Of a stretch of 64,000 bases of DNA, positions 17,754 to 25,543 are shown in pieces. The stretch is from Rubrivivax sp. SCN 71-131 (GTDB lineage: Bacteria; Pseudomonadota; Gammaproteobacteria; Burkholderiales; Burkholderiaceae_C). The notes beneath the pieces are model-generated. The model was not told where the DNA came from. It saw nothing but the letters and a program-made list of their open reading frames with translations, and made no database searches. Positions within the stretch are counted from its first letter, which is position 1, and each line of letters begins with the position of its first letter. The DNA lies in contig MEFD01000043.1 of assembly GCA_001724995.1 (NCBI GenBank), forward strand, positions 1-64,000. The letters run 5' to 3'. The position numbers were made by a program, and so were the translations under genes.

Positions 17754-19475
17754 TCAGAACGTGCGGCGCAGCGACAGCGCCAGGTAGTTGCGGTCGGCCA
17801 GCGGATTGCCGAGGCCGTAGATGGCGTGTCCGCCGGTCAGCAGCGGCGAGTAGTCGACGAACGGGACTGCCTTGCCGATGTAGTGGGTGTAGTTCAGCGC
17901 GAACTGCCAGACGCCGAGGTAGGTGCCCTCGATGCCCAGGTTGGCGCTGCCCGTGTTCTTCGCGCCCCAGCCCGCGCCCGTGACGCTGGAGTTGCCGTCG
18001 AGCACGTAGCGCAGCCCGACCGGCACGCTCAGGTCGAGCCCCGGGAGCACCTGGCGATAGCTCGGCGTGAAGATGAACTGGAGCGCGGTCGCGTCGCGCG
18101 TGCGGCCTTCGTCGAGCGAATGGTCGGGATCGTCCTTCGAGAGCACGCGGTTCCACGCGATCTCGGCGACGAGGCTCGACTCGCGCGCGATGAAGCTCGG
18201 CCCGAAGGTCGCCAGTGTCGACAGGTTCAGGTGCGCGGTGCGACCCAGCGCCGGGCGCGGCTGCGGTGCGCCGAAGCCGCCGGGGTAGAGCATATTCGCG
18301 CTCCACAACGGCATGCCGTCGCGCACCGACGCCTCGGCCGCGATGTTGAAGTCGCCGACCGAGTGCGAGACGCTGATGCCGGCGGTCTTAACGTTCTCCG
18401 GGAACTTGTAGAACCAGGTGCCCGGCAGCGCGCCGGTCGGACCGGGCGCTCCGGCCGGATTCAGGTTGCCGTAGAGCTGGCCGGACTTGTCGTGGTAGCG
18501 CGCGAAGTAGAAGCCGAGGTCGGTCTCGTCGATGCGCCACTTCAGTTGCAGGCCGAACTGGCCCGAATCCTTCGCCTCCTGGTCGGCACCGGATGCGAGG
18601 GCGTAATTCCCTGAGATTGGTGTGCCCGCAGGAATGTCGACGAATTCCGGCTGCCGCGAGCCCCAGGGGATGTTGGCCGTCGAGAAATAGCTGCCGGCCG
18701 GCGCCAGTCGGTCGGCCTCCCAGCGGAACTGCGCGTAGCCGCCGATCGAGACCTCGGGCGAGATCTGCAACTGCGCCGACAATTGCGGCACCGGGCGGAT
18801 GATCTCCTTGAACTGCGCGTTGGGCGACGCCAGCAGCTTGTCGATGTCCACCGGGCCCTGGGCCCGCGCGATGCCGTTGTCGCCGAAGAACAGGCTCTCG
18901 CCGTACTGCAGCGCGTGGCGTCCGAGACGCGCGGTCAGCTTCATGCCGTTGTCGAAGCGCCAGCCGCCGAACACGAAGGCGTCGAGCAGTTCGCCCTTCT
19001 CGCCGGCCAGCTTGCGCGTGCGGCTCGGGAACGCGTTGTAGGGGATTTGGCCGATCGTCGGATCGTTGTCGGCCTTGGTGCTGCGGTGCAGCTTGTCGTC
19101 GTACCAGGCTGCCGCGCTGACGCGGATGCCGAAGTCGCGACGCCAGATCGCGTCGAACTCCGACAGCAGATCGGCGCGCGCCGATACGAGGCCGCTGTTC
19201 TGGAAGTTCTGGTCGCCGGCGCTGAAGTTCAGCGCCTGCGGGAACGAAAAGCTCGCTGGCGCCGGCGCCGGCGCACCGGTGGGCACTTGGCGAAACGAAT
19301 CCTTGAGCGCCGGGTCGGCCGACTCGGTGCGGAACTTGGTGCTCAGGCGCACGCTGTTGTCCCAGCGCACGGACCAGTCCGGGTTTCCGGTGTCGATGCC
19401 GGCCGCTTGCGCGCCGGTGACCAGCAGCGCTGCGATGGCGAGCGCGGTCAGCCTCGGCGTGTCGATGTCGTGCAT
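17754..19475 (-). CDS. DUF1302 family outer-membrane protein
   Basis: A 573-residue protein with a signal peptide (to about ALLVTGAQAAG) and a predicted outer-membrane beta-barrel of the DUF1302 family. Signs are alternating aromatic/charged strands, GRHALQYGESLFFGDNGIARAQGPVDIDKLLASPN, and a C-terminal strand ending YLALSLRRTF with terminal Phe, the usual barrel-assembly signal. It probably forms the outer-membrane pore or docking protein for the RND set. ATG 19475 is preceded by GAGGAG at 8 bases. It is the second cistron after a 26-codon leader ORF, and its promoter region is an inverted copy of the one before the flavin monooxygenase operon. Confidence 0.88.
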   Translation of the reverse strand: MHDIDTPRLTALAIAALLVTGAQAAGIDTGNPDWSVRWDNSVRLSTKFRTESADPALKDSFRQVPTGAPAPAPASFSFPQALNFSAGDQNFQNSGLVSARADLLSEFDAIWRRDFGIRVSAAAWYDDKLHRSTKADNDPTIGQIPYNAFPSRTRKLAGEKGELLDAFVFGGWRFDNGMKLTARLGRHALQYGESLFFGDNGIARAQGPVDIDKLLASPNAQFKEIIRPVPQLSAQLQISPEVSIGGYAQFRWEADRLAPAGSYFSTANIPWGSRQPEFVDIPAGTPISGNYALASGADQEAKDSGQFGLQLKWRIDETDLGFYFARYHDKSGQLYGNLNPAGAPGPTGALPGTWFYKFPENVKTAGISVSHSVGDFNIAAEASVRDGMPLWSANMLYPGGFGAPQPRPALGRTAHLNLSTLATFGPSFIARESSLVAEIAWNRVLSKDDPDHSLDEGRTRDATALQFIFTPSYRQVLPGLDLSVPVGLRYVLDGNSSVTGAGWGAKNTGSANLGIEGTYLGVWQFALNYTHYIGKAVPFVDYSPLLTGGHAIYGLGNPLADRNYLALSLRRTF

Positions 19476-19510
19476 GTGTTCGTCTCCTCGAGCGTGGGTG
19501 TCGTGGACCG

Positions 19511-19591
19511 TCAGCGCTGCCGGGGCGGCTGCGTACGGTCCGGTTCCTGAAAATCGGGCGCGAGTTCGCCCATCGCCTGGCGTCGAGCCAT
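19511..19591 (-). CDS. 26-codon leader micro-ORF upstream of the DUF1302 operon
   Basis: The micro-ORF encodes MARRQAMGELAPDFQEPDRT and six further residues, ending 35 bases before the DUF1302 start. It has a good ribosome-binding site (CAGGAG, 7 bases from the ATG). A related micro-ORF sits in the same place in the inverted copy of this region at 20793-20867, sharing the A-M-x-E-L-A-P block. Whether the peptide matters or only its translation is unknown. Similarity could be a remnant of the duplication alone, so coding status is uncertain. Confidence 0.4.
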   Translation of the reverse strand: MARRQAMGELAPDFQEPDRTQPPRQR

Positions 19592-19712
19592 CGGTCGTCT
19601 CCTGTCTTCTTCGGAATCGGGCGAGCGAGAGCGTAGGAGATCTCGCTCCCGACGAAAAATGACTTCGATGAATCTCACGATTCGACGGCGTCGAATCGTC
19701 GAGGGTTAACCC
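19553..19712 (-). repeat. Inverted promoter/leader repeat, left copy
   Basis: Read on the minus strand from 19712 to about 19553, this segment aligns collinearly with 20671-20831 on the plus strand. Both begin with GGGTTAACCC, continue identically for a further 12 bases, share an 18-base block (CATCGAAGTCATTTTTCG), then CAGGAGACGAC, and end in the leader micro-ORF with GAACTCGCGCCCG. The two copies flank the LysR gene and point outwards, one to the DUF1302 operon and one to the catabolic operon. Confidence 0.8.
19678..19698. promoter_or_regulatory. LysR-type operator dyad (left copy)
   Basis: CGATTCGAC-GGC-GTCGAATCG is a perfect 9-3-9 dyad containing a T-N11-A LysR box. The right copy at 20688-20702 has TTCGAT-GGC-ATCGAA; both arms have changed together so that symmetry is kept. 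It lies upstream of the conserved CATCGAAGTCATTTTTCG block that probably holds the activation half-site or the -35 region. Confidence 0.6.
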
Positions 19713-19734
19713 CCGCTGCGCTATTCGATCGGAG

Positions 19735-20661
19735 TCAGTCGGACCACGTGCCCGCGTCCATGCGCCGAACGGCTTGCCGCAGCAGGTCGCGCAGCCATGC
19801 CAGCCCCGGATCCTGGGTGCGGTACTTGTGCCACTGCACGGCCTGTTCCATGCGCTCGATCGGCAGCGGCGGCGGCTTGATCGCAACCGGCCACGCTGCG
19901 GCAAGAATGCGGGCCAGCCGGGCGTGCACCGTGGCGATGTGGTCGGTGCCGCACACCAGCGCGACCAGCGGCGCGAAGCCGTAGGTCGTGACGGCGACGT
20001 TGCGCGCGACGCCGTAGCGCCTGACGAACCAGGCCTCGAAGGCCTCGCCGGTGCCCGTGGGCGGCTGCATGACGACGTGCCCGGCCGCGAGGTAACGCTC
20101 GAACGTCAGCTCGCCCTGCGCCAGCGGGCTGTCGCGCCACACGACGCAGACGAAGCCCTCCTCGTAGAGGACCTCCTCGGGGTGGTCGGGCGACAGGAAT
20201 CCGCGCGGAATGATCAACAGGTCGGCCTCTCCGCGCTCGAGGCTGCGCTGCGGGTTGGAGACCTGCGGCAGGAACTCGAAGCGCGCGGTGCAGCGCTGTT
20301 CGGCCACCAGCGCGAGCAGGTGCGGCACGAGCACGAACTGCATGTAGTCCGACAGGAAGATGCGGAACGTGCGGTCCGAGGAGGCCGGGTCGAACCGCGG
20401 CTGGCTCGCGATCGTGCTGTCGATGCGCACGAGCACGTCGCGCACGGCGTCGTGCAGGCCTTCCGCCCGCGGCGTCGGCTCCATCCGGCGGCCGACCTGC
20501 ACCAGCAGCTCGTCGTCGAAGTACTGGCGCAGCCGCGCCAGAGCGCTGCTCACGGCCGACGGCGTGAGGTTCAGGCGTTCGGCGGCGCGCGTGATGCTGC
20601 GCTCGCGCAGCAGCGAATCGAGCGCGATCAGCAGGTTGAGGTCGAGGCGGTTGAAGCGCAT
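19735..20661 (-). CDS. LysR-family (NodD-like) transcriptional regulator
   Basis: A 308-residue LysR regulator. The N-terminal winged helix is clear (LDLNLLIALDSLLRERSITRAAERLNLTPSAVSSALARLR) and an effector-binding domain follows. It starts with the MRF-x-LDLNLL sequence of the NodD-like subgroup, as do three other LysR proteins in the window. The gene is flanked on both sides by inverted copies of a promoter region carrying a T-N11-A dyad, so it probably controls both the DUF1302-RND operon and the Rieske/flavin catabolic operon, and perhaps itself. The effector is unknown. Confidence 0.9.
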   Translation of the reverse strand: MRFNRLDLNLLIALDSLLRERSITRAAERLNLTPSAVSSALARLRQYFDDELLVQVGRRMEPTPRAEGLHDAVRDVLVRIDSTIASQPRFDPASSDRTFRIFLSDYMQFVLVPHLLALVAEQRCTARFEFLPQVSNPQRSLERGEADLLIIPRGFLSPDHPEEVLYEEGFVCVVWRDSPLAQGELTFERYLAAGHVVMQPPTGTGEAFEAWFVRRYGVARNVAVTTYGFAPLVALVCGTDHIATVHARLARILAAAWPVAIKPPPLPIERMEQAVQWHKYRTQDPGLAWLRDLLRQAVRRMDAGTWSD

Positions 20662-20670
20662 GGCGGCAAG

Positions 20671-20831
20671 GGGTTAACCCTCGACGATTCGATGGCATCG
20701 AAGCGTGGGATCCATCGAAGTCATTTTTCGGCCCGATCGGGATTCCATACCCTATCGCTTACCCGATTTCCAACGAGGACAGGAGACGACGGATGGATGC
20801 AGGCCCGGCGATGGACGAACTCGCGCCCGCA
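20671..20831 (+). repeat. Inverted promoter/leader repeat, right copy
   Basis: Plus-strand copy of the segment at 19553-19712. It carries the palindrome GGGTTAACCC at 20671-20680, the operator dyad at 20688-20702, the block CATCGAAGTCATTTTTCG at 20713-20730, the Shine-Dalgarno CAGGAGACGAC and the start of the leader micro-ORF. Spacing between blocks differs from the left copy by only about one base. It drives the flavin monooxygenase/Rieske operon. Confidence 0.8.
20688..20702. promoter_or_regulatory. LysR-type operator dyad (right copy)
   Basis: TTCGAT-GGC-ATCGAA, a 6-3-6 perfect dyad including a T-N11-A box, sits at the same offset from the shared CATCGAAGTC block as the dyad of the left copy. 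Compared with the left copy, the inner T/A pair is C/G, a compensated change. Confidence 0.6.
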
Positions 20832-20867
20832 TCGGCGCGCGCCGGATGCGGCCGGAGCCGGGCGTGA
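20793..20867 (+). CDS. 24-codon leader micro-ORF coupled to the flavin monooxygenase
   Basis: The micro-ORF encodes MDAGPAMDELAPASARAGCG and four further residues. It has AGGAG 7 bases before the ATG, and its stop overlaps a GTG start of the flavin monooxygenase as GTGA. It is the counterpart of the micro-ORF at 19511-19591 (shared A-M-x-E-L-A-P). The coupling suggests that translating this leader helps or gates expression of the next gene. The peptide itself may have no function. Confidence 0.45.
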   Translation: MDAGPAMDELAPASARAGCGRSRA

Positions 20868-21982
20868 CGCGCTTGCGTCATGTGGGCATCGTCGGCGCCG
20901 GGCTGGCCGGTCTGGCGGCGGCGGTCGCGGCCGCGGCGGCCGGAGTACACGTCGAGGTATTCGATGCGGCTCCCGACGTCGCCGCGCCGCCGGCGCAGAT
21001 CGACGTCGTGCCGAACCTCGTGCGCGACCTCTCGGCGCTCGGACTGGCCGAGGCCTGCGTGCGCCGCGGCTTCGCCTACCGCGGCGTGTCGGTGGTCGAC
21101 GCCTACGGCCGCGCCCACTTCGAGATCGAGACGCCGGCGCTCGGCGGTGCGCGCCTGCCCGCGGCGATCGGCATGCCGTACGCGGAACTGCTGCGTGTAC
21201 TGCGCGACTCGGCGCTGGCACGCGGCGCCGTCGTGCACTGGCAGTGCACGGTGTGCGGCGTCGAGGCACCCGCCGCCCGGCCGCACATCGCGCTCGCCGA
21301 CGGCCGCCGGCACCGCTTCGATCTCGTCGTGATGGCCGGAGCCGCCGATGTCGCGGGCATCGAGTTGCCGCTGCATGCCGGCGGCGAGCGCCTGCCGCAG
21401 CGCTGGGACTACGTGCTGCTGCCGCGGCCGCAGGGCCTCGACCAGGTGACCTGGGTCGTCGGCCCGGGCCGCACCAAGGCGATGATCGTGCCGGTGAGCA
21501 TGCGCGAGGCGGGGCTGGCGTTGCTGCGCGACGAGCGCATGGCCGGGGCGCCCGCCGCCGGCACGCCGGCGCAGTTGCGCGCCGCGCTCGCCGTCGAGGG
21601 GGATCTGTTGGCGCGCCTGGGCGAGTCGCTGCGCGACGACGCGACGGTCGTCGGCCGACCGGTGCGCAGCGGGCTGCTGGCGGGCGCCTGGCACGTCGGC
21701 GCCGTGCTGCGTTTGGGCAGCAGCGCCCATGTCCTGCCGCCGCACTTCGGCCAGGCCGCCGCCCAGTCGGTGGAGGACGCGGCCGTGCTCGGCGACCTGC
21801 TGCGTGCGGACCTGGAACGCGATGAGTTGCTGGCGCGCTTCGGTGCGCGCCGCGCCACGCGCGCCGCGCGCGTGCACGCGCTCGTGTCGCAGGCGGCGCG
21901 CTGGGATCTCGACCCGGAGCCGGCGACCGACCTCGCGGCACTGGCCCGGCGCCTCGCGCCGATCGTGGCGCATGGCGCCTGA
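20864..21982 (+). CDS. FAD-dependent monooxygenase
   Basis: A 372-residue class A flavoprotein hydroxylase-like protein. The FAD Rossmann motif GIVGAGLAGLAAAVAAA is at the N-terminus with an acidic VEVFDAA end of the second strand. The usual GD-Pro motif region reads SSAHVLPPHFGQAAAQSVEDAAVL, where the Gly-Asp is not obvious. GTG 20864 is preferred because GGAG lies 6 bases upstream and it overlaps the leader stop; ATG 20846 is an alternative. As first enzyme of the operon it may hydroxylate the initial substrate; which one is unknown. Confidence 0.75.
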   Translation: MTRLRHVGIVGAGLAGLAAAVAAAAAGVHVEVFDAAPDVAAPPAQIDVVPNLVRDLSALGLAEACVRRGFAYRGVSVVDAYGRAHFEIETPALGGARLPAAIGMPYAELLRVLRDSALARGAVVHWQCTVCGVEAPAARPHIALADGRRHRFDLVVMAGAADVAGIELPLHAGGERLPQRWDYVLLPRPQGLDQVTWVVGPGRTKAMIVPVSMREAGLALLRDERMAGAPAAGTPAQLRAALAVEGDLLARLGESLRDDATVVGRPVRSGLLAGAWHVGAVLRLGSSAHVLPPHFGQAAAQSVEDAAVLGDLLRADLERDELLARFGARRATRAARVHALVSQAARWDLDPEPATDLAALARRLAPIVAHGA

Positions 21983-21997
21983 ACGAAGGACGCATTC

Positions 21998-23164
21998 GTG
22001 TTCCGCTACTTTCCCACCAACTACGTCTGGAACCTCTCGGTCGACCTCGCGATCGAGATGGGCGCGCGCATCGGCGAGATCGAGGCGATGTGCGCGCCGC
22101 TGCAGGACGCGGCGAAGGCCCCGGACGCCGCCGGCACGCAGGCCTTCCGGGAGACCTGGGTGCACATGGCCGACCGGCTCTGCGGACTCGCGCTCGAGGA
22201 CGAGCGGCGCGGGCGCTTGCTGTCGGCCGGCGAGAAGTACCGCCGCGCGTCGAGCTACCTGATCACGGCCGAGCGCCTGCAGGCGCACGACGCACCCGGT
22301 CGCCTCGAGCTGTACCGGCGCGAGCTCGACCTGTTCATGAAGGGCTCGCGACTGCTGGGCGATCCCATCGAGCGGGTCGAGATCCCGTACGAGGGACGGC
22401 ACCTGTCGGCGCTGTACCTGCCCGCCGACGGCCTGCAGCCGGGCGAGCGTGCGCCGATCCTCGTCCAGCTCAACGGCCTCGATTCGACCAAGGAGATGAA
22501 GGTTCTGGTCGGCCTGCCGGCGTGGCTTGCGAGGCGCGGCGTGTCGTCGCTGGTCGTCGACCAGCCCGGCACCGGCGAGGCGCTGCGCCTGCACGGCCTG
22601 ACGGCGCGTTACGACGCCGAGCACTGGGCGAGCAAGGTGGTCGACTGGCTCGAGACGCGCGCCGACGTCGACGCGAAGCGCATCGGCTGCGAAGGCGTCT
22701 CGCTCGGCGGCTACTACTGCCCGCGCGCCGTCGCCTTCGAGCCGCGCTTCGCGGCCGGCGTGTGCTGGGGCGCCAACCACGACTGGCGCGACGTGCAGAA
22801 GCGCCGTCTCGAGAGGGAGGGCGACTTCCCCGTCCCGCACTACTGGGCGCACGTCTGCTGGGTGTGGGGCGCGAAGGACATCGACAACTTCATGCGCATC
22901 GCCGAGAACGTGCACCTCGACGGTGTCGTCGAGAGGATCCGCGTGCCGTTCCTCGTGACGCACGGCGAGAAGGACTCGCAGATCCCGCTGAAGTGGGCGC
23001 ACCGCACCTACGAGCAGCTCGTCAACAGCCCCAAGCGCGAGCTGAAGGTCTTCACCGACCGCGAGGGCGGCGCGCAGCACGCGAGCTTCGACAACTCGAT
23101 CAACGCCGGCCACTACATCGCCGACTGGGTCGCCGAGGCGCTTGGTGGACGCACGGCGCATTGA
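21998..23164 (+). CDS. Alpha/beta hydrolase with N-terminal helical cap (C-C bond hydrolase-like)
   Basis: A 388-residue hydrolase with a helical N-terminal region of about 120 residues and an alpha/beta hydrolase core, an architecture seen in 2,6-dihydroxypseudooxynicotine hydrolase and related C-C hydrolases. The nucleophile elbow is GVSLGG (Ser about 235), the acid is Asp in THGEKDSQIP, and the His is in GGAQHASF. In this operon it could cleave a ring-opened or acylated intermediate. It begins 15 bases after the monooxygenase stop. Confidence 0.78.
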   Translation: MFRYFPTNYVWNLSVDLAIEMGARIGEIEAMCAPLQDAAKAPDAAGTQAFRETWVHMADRLCGLALEDERRGRLLSAGEKYRRASSYLITAERLQAHDAPGRLELYRRELDLFMKGSRLLGDPIERVEIPYEGRHLSALYLPADGLQPGERAPILVQLNGLDSTKEMKVLVGLPAWLARRGVSSLVVDQPGTGEALRLHGLTARYDAEHWASKVVDWLETRADVDAKRIGCEGVSLGGYYCPRAVAFEPRFAAGVCWGANHDWRDVQKRRLEREGDFPVPHYWAHVCWVWGAKDIDNFMRIAENVHLDGVVERIRVPFLVTHGEKDSQIPLKWAHRTYEQLVNSPKRELKVFTDREGGAQHASFDNSINAGHYIADWVAEALGGRTAH

Positions 23165-23185
23165 ATTGCCACGGAGAGCCTCCGC

Positions 23186-24250
23186 ATGAACTACCTTCGC
23201 AATGCATGGACCGTCGCCGCTTGGGCTCGAGAGCTGGAGCCAGGCAAGCTGCTGGCGCGTACGCTGCTCGACGAACCCCTCGTCTTCTTCCGCGATCACG
23301 AGGGTCATCCGCAGGCGCTCCATGACTGCTGCCCGCACCGCTTCGCGCCACTGTCGATGGGCCGGCTGTGCGACGGTGGCGCCGCAGTGCAGTGCCCGTA
23401 CCACGGCCTGCGTTTCGACGGCAGCGGTGCGTGCGTCCACAACCCCCATGGCGATGGCCGCATCCCGGTCGCGGCGAAGGTACGACGCTATCCGGTCGTC
23501 GAGCGCTTCAGCGCGATTTGGATCTGGATGGGCGCCGAGGCGCTCGCCGATCCGGCACGGATCCCTGACTTCTCGTTCAACGATCCGGAGCATTACGCGG
23601 TCGGTACCGGCACGATGGTCATCGACGCACCGTATGACCTCGAGATCGACAACATCCTCGACCTCTCGCACATCGAGTTCATGCATCCGCTGTTCTCGAG
23701 CGAGGCGGTGCGTCGCGGCCAAGTGAGTTTCGAGCACGAAGTCGATACGGTCTGGTGCAAGCGCTTCATGGCCGAGGACTGCGAGGTGCCCGATTTCCTG
23801 CGCCAGGCCTTCCAGGTGCCCGATGGGTCGATCGATCGCTGGCTCGATGTGCGCTGGAACGCGCCGGCGGTGATGGCGCTCTGGGCCGGCGGCGTGGCGC
23901 ATGGCCGGGAAAAGGAAGAGGGCATCGTCTCGCAGCAGGCACACTGCTTCACGCCGGTCTCGCCGACGCAGGCGCTGTACTTCTATTCCTTCTCGGTACC
24001 GCGCGCCATCGGCCCGATGGCGCAGGCGGTGGCCGACCAGAACGTGCAGATGCTGCGCGGTCCGTTCGAACACGAGGACAAGCCGATCGTGGAGGCGGTC
24101 GCGCGGCGCATGGCAGGACGAGACCTTCTCGACCTCAAGCCGGTGCTGCTGCCGGGCGATGCGGCGGCGGTGCGCGCCCGCCGGCTTCTGCAGGCGCTGA
24201 TCCAGAAGGAGGCCACGGCCGATGGCGCGCACGGGAGCGCCTCGGCGTGA
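23186..24250 (+). CDS. Rieske non-heme iron oxygenase, VanA-like
   Basis: A 354-residue oxygenase alpha subunit of the vanillate demethylase type. The Rieske [2Fe-2S] ligands are C49-P-H51 and C70-P-Y-H73. The mononuclear iron site is seen in [13 protein letters not shown] (about 151-163). It receives electrons from the reductase encoded next. Family members demethylate aryl methyl ethers or hydroxylate rings; the actual substrate is unknown. A ribosome-binding GGAG precedes the ATG. Its stop overlaps the reductase GTG start as GTGA. Confidence 0.9.
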   Translation: MNYLRNAWTVAAWARELEPGKLLARTLLDEPLVFFRDHEGHPQALHDCCPHRFAPLSMGRLCDGGAAVQCPYHGLRFDGSGACVHNPHGDGRIPVAAKVRRYPVVERFSAIWIWMGAEALADPARIPDFSFNDPEHYAVGTGTMVIDAPYDLEIDNILDLSHIEFMHPLFSSEAVRRGQVSFEHEVDTVWCKRFMAEDCEVPDFLRQAFQVPDGSIDRWLDVRWNAPAVMALWAGGVAHGREKEEGIVSQQAHCFTPVSPTQALYFYSFSVPRAIGPMAQAVADQNVQMLRGPFEHEDKPIVEAVARRMAGRDLLDLKPVLLPGDAAAVRARRLLQALIQKEATADGAHGSASA

Positions 24251-25215
24251 AAACGGCCGCCGCGACCCGGCGCGTTCGCATCGCGCGCAAGACGTTCGAG
24301 GCGCTGGAGGTCGCCGGGTTCGAGTTCGTCGACGCGGACGGCGGCGCGCTGCCGCTTTTCTCGGCCGGGTCGCATGTCGACTTGCATCTGCCGGGCGAAA
24401 TCGTCCGCCAGTATTCGCTGTGCAATCCGCCGGGCGAGACGAACCGCTACCAGATCGCGGTGCTGAAGGATCCGGCGTCGCGCGGCGGCTCGTCGGCAAT
24501 GCACGCACTGGCAGAGGGCCAGTGTCTCGAGATCGGCGACCCCAAGAACCATTTCCCGCTGGCGCGCGAGGCCGAGCGCAGCTTGCTGTTCGCCGGCGGC
24601 ATCGGCATCACGCCGATCCTCTGCATGGCCGAGCACCTGGCAGCGACGGGCGCCGAGTTCTCGTTGCACTACTGCACCCGCTCGCGCGAGCGCACCGCGT
24701 TCGCTGAGCGCATCGAAGCTTTGGCGTTCGCCGGTCGCGCGCAGTTCCATCACGACGACGGTCCGGCCGCACAGAAGCTCGACGCCGCCGCCGTGATCGG
24801 CGCCCCGGCGCCCGGGACGCACCTGTACGTCTGCGGGCCGACCGGCTTCATGGAATGGGTGCTCGACGCCGCACGTGTCAGGGGCTGGCCCGAGGACCGC
24901 CTGCATCGCGAGTACTTTGCCGCCGCCCCGGTAGACACTGCCAACGACGGCGCGTTCGACGTCCAATTGGCGTCGAGTGGCGCAGTGGTCCGGGTCGCTC
25001 AGCATCAGACCGTCGTCGCCGCGCTGGCGGCGGCTGGTGTGGCGATTCCAACGTCATGTGAACAGGGCGTCTGCGGTACCTGCCTTACACGGGTGATCGA
25101 CGGCACCCCCGACCACCGCGACATGTACCTCACCGATGAGGAGCGCGCGCGCGGCGACCAGTTCACGCCGTGCTGCTCGCGAGCTCGCACGCCGCGCCTC
25201 GTCCTCGATCTCTGA
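24247..25215 (+). CDS. VanB-like phthalate-dioxygenase-family reductase
   Basis: A 322-residue electron-transfer protein with the FMN/NAD domains first and a plant-type [2Fe-2S] domain last. Visible motifs are RQYSLCNPP (flavin binding), [16 protein letters not shown] (nucleotide binding), YVCGPTGFM, and the cluster ligands [10 protein letters not shown] with a later Cys in FTPCCS. It supplies electrons from NAD(P)H to the Rieske oxygenase encoded just before it. The GTG start at 24247 is fixed by the GTGA overlap; no ATG lies nearby. Confidence 0.9.
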   Translation: MKTAAATRRVRIARKTFEALEVAGFEFVDADGGALPLFSAGSHVDLHLPGEIVRQYSLCNPPGETNRYQIAVLKDPASRGGSSAMHALAEGQCLEIGDPKNHFPLAREAERSLLFAGGIGITPILCMAEHLAATGAEFSLHYCTRSRERTAFAERIEALAFAGRAQFHHDDGPAAQKLDAAAVIGAPAPGTHLYVCGPTGFMEWVLDAARVRGWPEDRLHREYFAAAPVDTANDGAFDVQLASSGAVVRVAQHQTVVAALAAAGVAIPTSCEQGVCGTCLTRVIDGTPDHRDMYLTDEERARGDQFTPCCSRARTPRLVLDL

Positions 25216-25236
25216 ACCGCGCGAAGGAGCGCTTCG

Positions 25237-25329
25237 ATGACCGATCTGCGCAATGCTTGGTACGTCGCTGGATTTGTCGACTGCACCTGCCCGAAGGAAT
25301 TTCCACCATGCAACGACGACAGGGCCTGA
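25237..25329 (+). pseudogene. Truncated start of a second Rieske oxygenase
   Basis: A ribosome-binding site (AAGGAG) and ATG are followed by MTDLRNAWYVAGFVD, closely matching the first residues of VanA-type oxygenases (compare [13 protein letters not shown] in the neighbouring gene). After about 15 codons the match is lost and the frame ends after 30 codons. This looks like the 5' stub of a deleted or replaced Rieske oxygenase gene. Confidence 0.6.
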
Positions 25330-25499
25330 TGGCCGCCGCCAGTTCGCTCGGCGCTGCGGCGGCCCGCGTGATCCGCCACGTTCAGAGCGACGTCCTCCCC
25401 GGGCCGGGCGATGCGGCCAGGCGCATGGCGGGCGTCGACCCAGGCAGCACAGTGCTGCTGCTGGCGCGCGAGGACATCCTGCACGAGGGGCCGCGCTGA
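25308..25499 (+). CDS. Small hypothetical protein in the stub region
   Basis: A 63-codon frame starting MQRRQGLMAAASSLGAA with AAGGA 10 bases upstream. It fills most of the 328-base gap between the reductase and VOC genes. The N-terminus is Ala-rich and weakly signal-like; the C-terminal GSTVLLLAREDILHEGP looks like ordinary protein. I do not recognise it. It may be a rearranged remnant left when the second oxygenase gene was lost. Confidence 0.3.
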   Translation: MQRRQGLMAAASSLGAAAARVIRHVQSDVLPGPGDAARRMAGVDPGSTVLLLAREDILHEGPR

Positions 25500-25543
25500 C
25501 CCGTGGCGATGTGTTGCACCTTTCTTTGCCGTACGGAACTTCC

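Noticed and set aside
18593-19662. Plus-strand frames opposite the DUF1302 gene
   Set aside because: The minus-strand protein has a signal peptide, family motifs and a C-terminal Phe barrel signal; the opposite frames show nothing recognisable.
20759-24508. A 1249-codon minus-strand frame opposite the monooxygenase, hydrolase and Rieske genes
   Set aside because: Composition is an antisense translation artefact (Arg/His/Leu/Asp-rich). The plus-strand genes have intact motifs and coupled starts.
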